Shown here one piece after another: positions 1-6,137 of a stretch of DNA of 9,424 nt; position 1 is the stretch's first letter, and the number at the start of each line of letters is the position of its first letter. Both the position numbers and the translations under genes were made by a program. The DNA is from an uncultured Lachnospiraceae bacterium (GTDB lineage Bacteria > Bacillota > Clostridia > Lachnospirales > Lachnospiraceae), in the NCBI GenBank assembly GCA_947177515.1, contig CAMWUU010000118.1, positions 1 to 9,424 of the forward strand, written 5' to 3'. A model generated the notes under the pieces. That model did no database searches. It saw only the letters and a program-made list of their open reading frames with translations, and was not told the DNA's origin.

Positions 1-83
1 TTATGCCACGTAAAACTGCATCAATACTGGAGATATGGAGTTTTGCACATGACTAAATTTTCAAGGATTGGAGGTTACAAAAA

Positions 84-317
84 ATGGAAAAGTTGGAGCC
101 GTATTTTCCGCTGAACAAATCAGTGAAATCCGGTGAGGTCCAGAGCCTGATTGTTGCAATTGTGATCTATGTCGTGATTGCCGCCGTACTCGGCGTTCTG
201 CTCGGATTCCTTTCCGGTATCCCGGTGCTCGGCATTATCTTCTCGATTGTAAGCACGCTTGTGTGGATCTATGAAGTTGTCGGCATTGTACTCGCGATTA
301 TGACGTTTACGAAATAA
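84..317 (+). CDS. Small hypothetical two-helix membrane protein (77 aa)
   Basis: I do not recognise a characterised family. The start is supported by a GGAGG Shine-Dalgarno at about 69-73, 10 bases before the ATG. The protein has a short charged N-terminus (residues 1-20, with K3, K12 and K16), then two hydrophobic stretches at about 21-43 and 47-73 joined by a tight Gly/Pro turn (SGIPVLG), and ends in FTK. This predicts a helical hairpin in the cytoplasmic membrane with both ends on the same side. It stands alone on the + strand and is followed at once by a strong terminator shared with lacZ, so it is probably the last or only gene of its transcript. The 83 bases before it show no convincing promoter and no recognisable end of another gene. 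The function is unknown. The coding call rests on the ribosome binding site, the membrane-protein composition and the terminator placement. Confidence 0.8.
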   Translation: MEKLEPYFPLNKSVKSGEVQSLIVAIVIYVVIAAVLGVLLGFLSGIPVLGIIFSIVSTLVWIYEVVGIVLAIMTFTK

Positions 318-339
318 CCTGGGAGGAATTTGCTTTTAA

Positions 340-380
340 AAAGCCGGTTTGGATGTTTCTTTTGCATCCAAACCGGCTTT
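340..380. terminator. Bidirectional intrinsic terminator between the small membrane protein gene and lacZ
   Basis: Perfect 16-bp inverted repeat: arm 340-355 (AAAGCCGGTTTGGATG) and arm 365-380 (CATCCAAACCGGCTTT) around a 9-base loop. On the - strand the stem runs into five T (complement of 338-342), ending lacZ transcripts. On the + strand it is followed by a pyrimidine/T-rich tail and ends the small upstream gene. It lies exactly between two convergent stop codons (317 and 389). Confidence 0.9.
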
Positions 381-388
381 CCTCTTTC

Positions 389-3300
389 CTATTCCTTCAC
401 ACATCCGCAGAATGAAAACTCAAAATGCATATCCTCATTCTTGATGCGGTACTCCTCATGGGTCCATGAACCCCAACTGTCATCCCCACCGACACCCATC
501 TGTTTTGCCATAGCCCGGATTACTGTGTGGTGCACCGGCGGCAGCTCGTAGGTATGCTCCGCATTCTCCAGTTCAAACGGCGTATACGGCAATGCCGAGA
601 ATTCCATTGGCTCCAGGGCGCTAAACCTTAACCCCACACCCTTCCCATCCGTCACGCTCGCCCAGCGCACACCGGTGTGGTTCCCACATTCCTGTGGCTT
701 CACATAACCTGCCATATTTTCTGCAACCATATTGGAATAAATTCCCAATTTTGTACCCAGAGTCCGATCCGCATAGGTTTCCGCCGGTCCGTTCCCGTAC
801 CAGGTCAGGCGGTCAAAATCCGCAGGAATCTTCATTATTACCCCGAATTCCGGCAGTTCCGGCAGCCCTTCCACATGCTTGTAATCCATTGCCACCTTCA
901 CCGCACCGTCCGCTGTTACCGTATAGGTCATTGTAAGCTTCCCTTCCTGCATAGCAGGAAGTCCCTGCATAGTAGGAAGTTCATACTCATACAGAAGAAC
1001 TGCCGCCTTCCTCGTACTGTAATTCCCGAATTTCACAATCTTCGCATACTGGCTTGCTAACTTCCATATCCCTGCGCGGGCAGGCATACCATTGCCCCGG
1101 TCATTGTCAATCGGCGCGCGCCAGAAATTCGGACGCACCTGGCTGTCGATAAATTCCCTGCCCATATAGCGGTACGAGGTAATGCCGCGCCCGCCGCGGT
1201 CAAAGAGCACCTCAAAATGATCGCCGCGCACGCCAAAATTATTTGTGCCATCAATAAGGACTAGATTGCCCGTCACAGCTTTCGCCTTTTGTTCCACTTT
1301 ATAAACATACTCGCCAAATGCCACCTCATGGCCGGCCTTCGCCCACGCGGTATCCTCCTTTAGATGGAAGGATACCACAACTGCATATTCACCAGGTGCT
1401 TTCTCCTTCTTTACCGGGAGCGCCACGTTTGCCTCCGTCTGCGGTGCAACCGCCGTTTCAAACCCTATCTCATACATTAGCACGCCGTCCTTCTTTACTG
1501 AAACCCGCGCCTCGTATTCGGAGGTATCAGTAAACAGCGCCTTGTTCTTAATCAGTGCCTCACCATCCCCTACCTTTACCACAATATTCTGGTAATTGTA
1601 TTTTACGGTCTGCATTTTTGGCGAGTCTGTGCGGTCGGAATACACAATACCGTTCGTGCAGAAATTATAATCGCATGGACGATCCAAAAAATCCCCGCCA
1701 TAACCGTAATATTCCCTGCCGTAGCGGTCTTTTGCAAGAATTGCCTGGTCGATATAGTCCCAGATAAACGCCCCCTGGAAGCGCGGTTCACGCTCGGTAA
1801 GTGCAATATACTTATCCATCGCACCGCTCGAATTGCCCATCGCATGGGAATACTCGCAGCAGATCATCGGCTTATCCGGGTGCTCTTTTAAAATATGTTC
1901 CTCGATATACTGCGCTGATGGGTACATCCAGCTTTCGATATCGCTTGTCGCCTCATAGCGCCTGTCATGTACGATTCCCTCATAATGTATTAGGCGCGTT
2001 GGGTCAGCACTGCGGAAGTACTCAGACATCTCAAAAATATCCTTCCCGCCATAGGACTCATTGCCGCACGACCAGAGCAGCACACTCGCATGGTTGCGGT
2101 CGCGCATCAGCATGGATTTCGCACGGTCAAGTACCGCGGCAAGCCATTCCGCCCTGTCGCCAGGAAGCGCCTCCTCCACCGCCTTCTCCCAGTTTTGCCA
2201 GGTCGAATGCGTTTCTAAGTTCGCCTCGTCAATCAGGTAGAGTCCGTACTCGTCACATAACCGGTAAAATTCAGTCTGGTTCGGGTAGTGCGAAGTGCGC
2301 ACCGCATTGATGTTGTTGCGCTTCATATTGACCACATCCGCAAGCATTTCCTCGTAGGTTATGGCGCGCCCACCTATATGGCTGAATTCGTGGCGGTCTG
2401 TGCCATAAAATACAATGCGCCTGCCATTGATCTGCATCAGCCCGTCCTTCAATTCAAAACGCCGAAAGCCGACCTTCTCCGAAACGACCTCACAAACCTT
2501 GCCATCCGCATCCTTTACCGTAATAATCAGGGTGTAGAGATACGGTTTCTCCGCGCTCCAAAGTTTTAGGTCATGTGCCTGAAGCTGGCCTTTTACTTCC
2601 ACCTTTGCCACCTGCTCGCCGTCCTCGCGCTTTTCAGCCTTTGCTGATACGGTAACAGAATTCTTCTCCCCCGTCTTACTTGGATGAACCATTAATTTTT
2701 CCACAGAGCGAGAGAATACCTTGGTTCCATCCCCTGCTAAAAGTGAAACCGCAAAGAAAAGTTCTTCCGGTGCCTTTGCTGCTTCCCCGCCCATAAATTC
2801 CATACGAAGTTCCAGACTTCCCTGCGTAAAATCGTTATTTAACGGCGTGCGTACACACAGATCCGCCATATGAACTTTCGGGCAGGCATACAGATATACC
2901 TCGCGGAAAATACCGGAGAGCCGCCAGTAATCCTGATCTTCCAGCCACGAAGCAGAAGAATATTTATACACCAGCACGGCAAGCTTATTCTCCCCACGCT
3001 TTAATGCATCCGTCAATTCAAACTCGGATGGGGTAAAGGAATCTTCACCATAACCGATAAAAGTGCCGTTGAGCCATACCGCGAACGCCGCCTGCACACC
3101 CTGAAAGGAAACCATCACACGCTTTCCCGCAAAACCGGACGGTAAGGTAAAATATTTTACATAACTCCCAACCGGATTATAATACTGCGGCACCTCGCCA
3201 TATTCAAGTTCTTCATGTCCATCCCATGGATACTGTACATTCACATACTGCGGCGCACAGTATCCATTCGTTTCCATATGCGACGGCACAGGGATATCCT

Positions 3301-3535
3301 GAAAACCGGCACAGTCAAAGTCCTCCGCCTCAAAGCCCTTGATGCGGTTCCTTTCACAATCCGCATAGGCAAATTTCCATAGCCCGTTTAAAGAATAGAC
3401 AAGGGAGGATTTTTTCTCAGCCTCCTCCTTTGCCGATGCGTAAAAGCGATGGTCAGAATGCGCCGCCCTGCGGTTCACCGCAAAAATTTCCGGTTTTGCA
3501 AGCCATTTGTAATCAAATTCCTTTGCTTTCTTCAT
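389..3535 (-). CDS. lacZ: Beta-galactosidase, glycoside hydrolase family 2 (LacZ type, 1048 aa)
   Basis: Retaining beta-galactosidase that hydrolyses lactose and related beta-galactosides. No signal peptide is visible, so it should act in the cytoplasm. I chose the ATG at 3535 because it has AAAGGAG seven bases upstream; an in-frame ATG at 3565 has no ribosome binding site. The order is the full LacZ five-domain plan: sugar-binding jelly roll (about 45-225), Ig-like domain (about 225-360), TIM barrel (about 362-650), a second Ig-like domain, and the beta-galactosidase small-chain domain (about 765-1040). Expected active-site residues are present: acid/base E493 in CGNES, nucleophile E561 in CCEYSHAMGNS, and Mg-site E441/H443 in NLETHS. 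RHEF and WRAPIDND also match LacZ. Length is close to E. coli LacZ (1024 aa). The reading frame is intact. No permease or lac regulator is adjacent. An 18-bp tandem duplication lies in the small-chain domain. Confidence 0.96.
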   Translation of the reverse strand: MKKAKEFDYKWLAKPEIFAVNRRAAHSDHRFYASAKEEAEKKSSLVYSLNGLWKFAYADCERNRIKGFEAEDFDCAGFQDIPVPSHMETNGYCAPQYVNVQYPWDGHEELEYGEVPQYYNPVGSYVKYFTLPSGFAGKRVMVSFQGVQAAFAVWLNGTFIGYGEDSFTPSEFELTDALKRGENKLAVLVYKYSSASWLEDQDYWRLSGIFREVYLYACPKVHMADLCVRTPLNNDFTQGSLELRMEFMGGEAAKAPEELFFAVSLLAGDGTKVFSRSVEKLMVHPSKTGEKNSVTVSAKAEKREDGEQVAKVEVKGQLQAHDLKLWSAEKPYLYTLIITVKDADGKVCEVVSEKVGFRRFELKDGLMQINGRRIVFYGTDRHEFSHIGGRAITYEEMLADVVNMKRNNINAVRTSHYPNQTEFYRLCDEYGLYLIDEANLETHSTWQNWEKAVEEALPGDRAEWLAAVLDRAKSMLMRDRNHASVLLWSCGNESYGGKDIFEMSEYFRSADPTRLIHYEGIVHDRRYEATSDIESWMYPSAQYIEEHILKEHPDKPMICCEYSHAMGNSSGAMDKYIALTEREPRFQGAFIWDYIDQAILAKDRYGREYYGYGGDFLDRPCDYNFCTNGIVYSDRTDSPKMQTVKYNYQNIVVKVGDGEALIKNKALFTDTSEYEARVSVKKDGVLMYEIGFETAVAPQTEANVALPVKKEKAPGEYAVVVSFHLKEDTAWAKAGHEVAFGEYVYKVEQKAKAVTGNLVLIDGTNNFGVRGDHFEVLFDRGGRGITSYRYMGREFIDSQVRPNFWRAPIDNDRGNGMPARAGIWKLASQYAKIVKFGNYSTRKAAVLLYEYELPTMQGLPAMQEGKLTMTYTVTADGAVKVAMDYKHVEGLPELPEFGVIMKIPADFDRLTWYGNGPAETYADRTLGTKLGIYSNMVAENMAGYVKPQECGNHTGVRWASVTDGKGVGLRFSALEPMEFSALPYTPFELENAEHTYELPPVHHTVIRAMAKQMGVGGDDSWGSWTHEEYRIKNEDMHFEFSFCGCVKE
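944..979 (-). repeat. Two tandem 18-bp units inside lacZ
   Basis: Two adjacent 18-bp units, 944-961 and 962-979, agree at 16 of 18 positions. In frame they encode LPTMQG then LPAMQE (LacZ residues 853-864), so the duplication adds six residues without breaking the frame. The 944-961 copy is also a perfect palindrome, TTCCTGC-ATA-GCAGGAA. This fits a recent slippage or hairpin-assisted duplication within a surface loop. Confidence 0.7.
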
Positions 3536-3572
3536 ACACCTTCTCCTTTTCCTGACCGCGGCCATATATCAC

Positions 3573-3602
3573 TATCTATCGTTTTTTGTACTCCCCTAAC
3601 AA
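3573..3602 (-). promoter_or_regulatory. Weak candidate lacZ promoter in the ridA-lacZ gap
   Basis: On the - strand TTGTTA (3597-3602) and TAGATA (3573-3578) are separated by 18 bases, 38 bases before the lacZ ATG. Both boxes match the sigma-A consensus only in part. No terminator lies between ridA and lacZ (101 bp), so readthrough from ridA is an equally good explanation of lacZ expression. No clear catabolite-repression (cre) site was found here. Confidence 0.3.
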
Positions 3603-3636
3603 GATTATGATCCATGCAGCGGTCAATCCATGATTT

Positions 3637-4017
3637 TTACCTGCAAATGGCAACTACTTCAATCTCAAACAATCCACCCTTTGGCAGTGCCGCAGCCTGC
3701 ACACAGGAACGCGCCGGGGTCTGGCCGTTAAAAAACTTTGCATAAACCTCGTTGATCGCTGCAAAATCGTTTATGTCCGCCAGAAAAACGGTGGTTTTAA
3801 CCACATCGGCCAGCGTACAGCCCGCCGCCTTTAATACCTCCGCAATGTTTTTGATGGCCTGCTCCGCCTGCGCCGTAACCCCATTTTGCAGTGTCCCGGT
3901 CACCGGGTCAAGCCCGAGCTGTCCGGAGGTGAAGACAAAATCCCCCGCCTTAACCGCGTGCACATACGGACCAACCGCCGCTGGTGCGTTCCCTGCATTA
4001 ATAGTTTCCCTTGTCAT
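3637..4017 (-). CDS. ridA: RidA family reactive enamine/imine deaminase (126 aa)
   Basis: Cytoplasmic trimeric enzyme of the RidA/YjgF/UK114 family. It hydrolyses reactive enamine and imine intermediates, such as 2-aminoacrylate released by PLP-dependent dehydratases, to ketoacids and ammonia, protecting other PLP enzymes. Length is typical. Family marks seen: Y18 in GPY, FTSGQLGLDP (29-38), the carboxylate-binding arginine R103 followed by SC (PARSC), and the C-terminal FEIEVVA with E118/E120. An active-site arginine is expected for true deaminases, so this copy should be active. The ATG at 4017 has GGAAGG eight bases upstream. It lies 101 bp upstream of lacZ on the same strand with no terminator between them. 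It is divergent from bioY and has a long, structured 5' leader (about 150 nt) from a predicted start near 4168. Confidence 0.95.
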   Translation of the reverse strand: MTRETINAGNAPAAVGPYVHAVKAGDFVFTSGQLGLDPVTGTLQNGVTAQAEQAIKNIAEVLKAAGCTLADVVKTTVFLADINDFAAINEVYAKFFNGQTPARSCVQAAALPKGGLFEIEVVAICR

Positions 4018-4036
4018 AATACCTACCTTCCTTTCC

Positions 4037-4164
4037 GGTTATTTTAACCTTACTGGGGAAGTCACTTCCCTGTTCTGGCAGAAGTTTTAAGACTTCTGCC
4101 AAAATACTGCAAAGCAACAGTAAAGTTATCAACAAACAGTGAAGCGGATTGTAAAGATCCACTT
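4037..4164 (-). promoter_or_regulatory. Structured 5' leader of ridA: candidate three-way-junction RNA element
   Basis: Read as the ridA mRNA (- strand), an 11-bp helix pairs 4118-4128 with 4045-4055. It encloses two perfect hairpins: 4076-4085 with 4092-4101 (10 bp, 6-base loop), and the palindrome 4056-4062 / 4064-4070. A further 8-bp hairpin (4142-4149 with 4157-4164) lies 5' of this. The 11-bp helix and the 5' hairpin each contain one G-U pair that would be a C-A mismatch on the other strand, so the fold belongs to the ridA sense RNA. A small hairpin, 4037-4041 with 4045-4049, sits just before the Shine-Dalgarno and shares bases with the outer helix, so the two are mutually exclusive. No known riboswitch or T-box consensus was recognised. 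Confidence 0.45.
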
Positions 4165-4175
4165 TAACTAATCCC

Positions 4176-4204
4176 AGTATAGCATGTCTTAATACAAAAA
4201 AACA
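4176..4204 (-). promoter_or_regulatory. ridA promoter with extended -10
   Basis: On the - strand TATACT (4176-4181) is preceded by TGC (4182-4184), giving an extended -10. A weak -35 TGTTTT (4199-4204) lies 17 bases upstream. The extended -10 can compensate for the poor -35. Initiation would fall near 4168, leaving a leader of about 150 nt before the ridA ATG. The -35 overlaps one arm of the 4199-4226 hairpin. Confidence 0.5.
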
Positions 4205-4226
4205 GACATTATTTTTTGTCTGTTTT
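4199..4226 (-). terminator. AT-rich hairpin with T tract between the divergent bioY and ridA promoters
   Basis: Perfect 10-bp stem, AAAACAGACA (4199-4208) with TGTCTGTTTT (4217-4226), and an 8-base loop. On the - strand the descending arm ends in seven consecutive T, which is intrinsic-terminator form; on the + strand TTTTTT follows after a short gap. Only 4 of 10 pairs are G-C, so it is weak. No gene ends here. It may insulate ridA from antisense transcription coming out of the bioY side. Confidence 0.4.
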
Positions 4227-4245
4227 GTCGTTTTTTATTCCAATA

Positions 4246-4272
4246 GTTAACCTTTTAAAAAATATGGTTGAC
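4246..4272 (+). promoter_or_regulatory. Candidate BirA (biotin repressor) operator before bioY
   Basis: GTTAACC (4246-4252) and GGTTGAC (4266-4272) form an inverted repeat with 6 of 7 matching positions and a 13-base AT-rich spacer. From memory this resembles the GTTAACC/GGTTAAC-type half-sites of Firmicutes BirA operators. The right half overlaps the -35 box of the bioY promoter, so biotinyl-AMP-loaded BirA would block transcription when biotin is plentiful. Confidence 0.65.
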
Positions 4273-4295
4273 ATTTTATTTTTTTCTGTTATACT
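4268..4295 (+). promoter_or_regulatory. bioY promoter
   Basis: A perfect -35 TTGACA (4268-4273) and -10 TATACT (4290-4295) with a 16-base spacer. The predicted start near 4302 gives a leader of about 90 nt. The -35 is embedded in the right half of the BirA-like operator. Confidence 0.75.
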
Positions 4296-4335
4296 CATAA
4301 TGGGATATGCAGGAAACAATATTATCCACAAAGCA

Positions 4336-4369
4336 GGGACGTTGCAAAATGTGCCACTTTGCAACGCCC
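4336..4369 (+). promoter_or_regulatory. Stem-loop in the bioY 5' leader
   Basis: GGG-A-CGTTGCAAA (4336-4348) pairs with TTTGCAACGCCC (4358-4369): nine uninterrupted base pairs, one bulged A at 4339, then three G-C pairs, with a 9-base loop. No T tract follows, so it is not a terminator. It ends about 14 bases before the bioY Shine-Dalgarno (GAGG, 4383-4386). It could stabilise the transcript 5' end or tune translation; its role is unknown. Confidence 0.5.
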
Positions 4370-4393
4370 CACACAAAGAAACGAGGTATTTTT

Positions 4394-4972
4394 ATGAAAG
4401 CAAACGTACACAAAATCACGTTCACCGCGCTGATGGCTGCACTACTCTGCATCCTCTCGCCGATCTCCATCCCGCTGCCAAGCCCGATGCCCGCTATTAC
4501 GCTGGCCTTCGTCGCTGTCTACCTAAGCGCTTACATTACCGGACCTATGTGCTCTTGCGCCGCCATTTTTATCTACATACTGCTTGGCTGTGTTGGTCTT
4601 CCAGTATTTTCCAAATACCAAGCAGGCTTATCCGTCCTGGTGGGGCCTACCGGCGGCTACATAATCGGATATTTCTTTATTGCCATATTCACGGGGCTGG
4701 CTGTCCAGAAATTTGAGAAAAAAATCTATTTGCATGTGGTTGGCATGGTAATTGGTACATTGATCTGTTATGTTTTTGGTACCGTATGGCTGGGCGTGTC
4801 CATGCACCTGACACCGAAAGCCGCCATTGCCGCAGGCGTGGCTCCGTTTGTTGTCTTTGATGCCCTTAAGCTTGCAGCCTGTGTGGCAATCGGCTATCCA
4901 ATACGCCAACAGCTTATCCGACTGCTGCCGAAAGCCGTGCTCCCTGCAAACCGGATGGCGGCACGCCCGTAA
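4394..4972 (+). CDS. bioY: Biotin transporter BioY, substrate-binding S component (192 aa)
   Basis: Integral membrane biotin-binding subunit of an ECF-type transporter. The start at 4394 follows GAGG (4383-4386) and gives the usual BioY length; an upstream in-frame ATG at 4307 lies in the leader and has no ribosome binding site. About six hydrophobic segments span the chain. BioY signatures are present: GLPVFS (68-73), GLSVLVGPTGGYIIGY (78-93), GTVWLG (129-134), and the C-terminal PFVVFDALKLAACVAIG (151-167) with D156 and K159. No ecfA or ecfT gene is next to it, so it either borrows the shared ECF module encoded elsewhere (group II arrangement) or works alone. Expression is probably biotin-repressed through the operator at 4246-4272. 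It is monocistronic and converges on the fructokinase gene with an 11-bp gap. Confidence 0.95.
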   Translation: MKANVHKITFTALMAALLCILSPISIPLPSPMPAITLAFVAVYLSAYITGPMCSCAAIFIYILLGCVGLPVFSKYQAGLSVLVGPTGGYIIGYFFIAIFTGLAVQKFEKKIYLHVVGMVIGTLICYVFGTVWLGVSMHLTPKAAIAAGVAPFVVFDALKLAACVAIGYPIRQQLIRLLPKAVLPANRMAARP

Positions 4973-4983
4973 TCCCTGCGCAA

Positions 4984-5871
4984 TTACCGCACAGCTAATT
5001 TCCCAAATTCCTGCAAACCAAGCAGCAGGGCACCTGTAATCCCTGCATTATCACCAAGCGCAGGCGGAATAATATACTCCTCCATATGGTTTTGGATCGT
5101 ATCATTTTGCAGATATGAATTCAGCTTTTCCTGCACCTTTTTTCTTACAAGCGGGAACATCTGCTCCTGGTGCATTACCCCACCTCCCAAAACCACCTTC
5201 TGCGGCGAGAGCGTCAGGATATAATTTGCAACCGCCTGCGCAAGATAATCACTCTCCAGTTCCCACACTTCTTTCCGGTCTGCAAGCTCTGCGGCAGGCT
5301 TTCCCCAGCGCTCCATAATAGCAGGTCCTGCCGCCAGTCCTTCAAGGCAGTTTTCATGGTACGGACATTTTCCACGGTAAGTATCCCCATGCCTTCTTGT
5401 AATCAGCATATGTCCCGCCTCAGGATGAACCAGGCCATGCAGCAACGCGCCGTTCGCATACACCCCCACACCCACGCCGGTTCCTACCGTTATGTATATG
5501 GCAGTATCACAGCCCTTTGCTGCGCCATAAACTACTTCACCAAGTGCCGCGCCATTTACATCCGTATCAAATCCAACAGGAATACCTAACGCCTTAGCAA
5601 ATGTCCCTGCCATAGGATAATTCGCCCAGGCTAGTTTTGGCGTACTTGTAATATAACCATATACTGGTGACTTGCGATTCAGTTCCACAGGTCCGAAACA
5701 TCCGATGCCAAGTGCCTGAATCCCTTCATTTCCAAAAAATTCCATTATCTGCGGAATCGTTTCTTGCGGCGTTTGCGTCGGGTAGGATACACGCTTTTCA
5801 ATCTTCCCATTTTCATCACCGATAGCACATACCATTTTTGTACCGCCTGCTTCCAATGCACCAATTTTCAT
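4984..5871 (-). CDS. ROK family fructokinase, YdhR/GmuE-like (295 aa)
   Basis: Cytoplasmic sugar kinase that most likely phosphorylates fructose to fructose 6-phosphate. The sequence closely follows my recollection of Bacillus subtilis YdhR (GmuE). The start at 5871 is chosen because AGGGAG lies nine bases upstream; the in-frame ATG at 5880 abuts that motif. Motifs: ATP phosphate loop EAGGTK (7-12), catalytic Asp D104 in FDTDVNGAALGE, GTGVGVGV (130-137), zinc site H154 plus C169, H172 and C175 in GKCPYHENC, and LGGGVM near the C-terminus. Length is typical. It has its own near-consensus promoter, diverges from the YkgJ-type gene and is probably monocistronic. No sucrose, mannan or PTS genes adjoin it, so the natural source of its sugar cannot be read from context. 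ROK glucokinase or another hexose kinase activity cannot be excluded. Confidence 0.9.
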   Translation of the reverse strand: MKIGALEAGGTKMVCAIGDENGKIEKRVSYPTQTPQETIPQIMEFFGNEGIQALGIGCFGPVELNRKSPVYGYITSTPKLAWANYPMAGTFAKALGIPVGFDTDVNGAALGEVVYGAAKGCDTAIYITVGTGVGVGVYANGALLHGLVHPEAGHMLITRRHGDTYRGKCPYHENCLEGLAAGPAIMERWGKPAAELADRKEVWELESDYLAQAVANYILTLSPQKVVLGGGVMHQEQMFPLVRKKVQEKLNSYLQNDTIQNHMEEYIIPPALGDNAGITGALLLGLQEFGKLAVR

Positions 5872-5910
5872 ACTGATCATCTCCCTTTTCCATCTTTGTC
5901 CCATAATTCC

Positions 5911-5939
5911 ATTATAGTGGATTCCATTCGGAATTACAA
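5911..5939 (-). promoter_or_regulatory. Fructokinase promoter with an internal palindrome
   Basis: On the - strand TTGTAA (5934-5939) and a perfect TATAAT (5911-5916) are 17 bases apart. The spacer holds a perfect inverted repeat, ATTCC-ATTC-GGAAT (5921-5934), which spans most of the distance between the boxes. This placement is typical of a repressor operator. No regulator gene is in the window to pair with it. Confidence 0.7.
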
Positions 5940-5972
5940 CTCTTTTCCGCCATAGTGCCACAACGATGCATA

Positions 5973-6001
5973 TTGACTATATACGCACTCCCTGTTATTA
6001 T
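5973..6001 (+). promoter_or_regulatory. Promoter of the YkgJ-type gene
   Basis: TTGACT (5973-5978) and TATTAT (5996-6001) with a 17-base spacer, each one or two bases from the sigma-A consensus. Its -35 lies 33 bp from the -35 of the divergent fructokinase promoter. A leader of about 130 nt precedes the ATG at 6138, which argues that the longer open frame beginning at 5955 is not the translated start. Confidence 0.6.
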
Positions 6002-6137
6002 ATTTAGCATTAAGAACAGCGAAAAGCTAAAAAAAGGTCTGGCTAGGCTCTTGTTCCAAATATATGTGGGTACGATACCAAAAAACAAACCCAGTCAAAC
6101 CGATACTAGAAGAAATAAAAATAAAGAAAGGCAACCT

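Noticed and set aside
1..83. Partial gene at the left edge
   Set aside because: The open frames here are very short and uninformative, and none carries a recognisable C-terminus.
1801..2310. Long open frame (169 codons) on the + strand inside lacZ
   Set aside because: It is antisense to intact, well-conserved LacZ TIM-barrel coding sequence, has low-complexity Ser/Pro/Arg/His-rich composition and no recognisable domain.
3536..3565. Ten-residue N-terminal extension of LacZ from the ATG at 3565
   Set aside because: It has no Shine-Dalgarno and an Arg-rich start unlike LacZ; the ATG at 3535 has AAAGGAG at ideal spacing.
3553..3625. Inverted 7-mers TGACCGC (3553-3559) and GCGGTCA (3619-3625) flanking the lacZ promoter region as a looping operator
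   Set aside because: Seven bases separated by 59 bp is too weak without conservation or a regulator gene; chance is likely.
4018..4168. Known riboswitch or T-box in the ridA leader
   Set aside because: I found no T-box sequence and no TPP, purine, SAM, FMN, lysine or guanidine consensus. It is kept only as an unassigned structured leader.
4307..4393. 29-residue N-terminal extension of BioY, including the leader hairpin
   Set aside because: Family length, the GAGG at 4383-4386 and the hairpin position all favour the ATG at 4394.
5955..6137. 61-residue N-terminal extension of the YkgJ-type protein
   Set aside because: It would start upstream of the predicted promoter -10 and has no ribosome binding site; the sequence is unrelated to the family.
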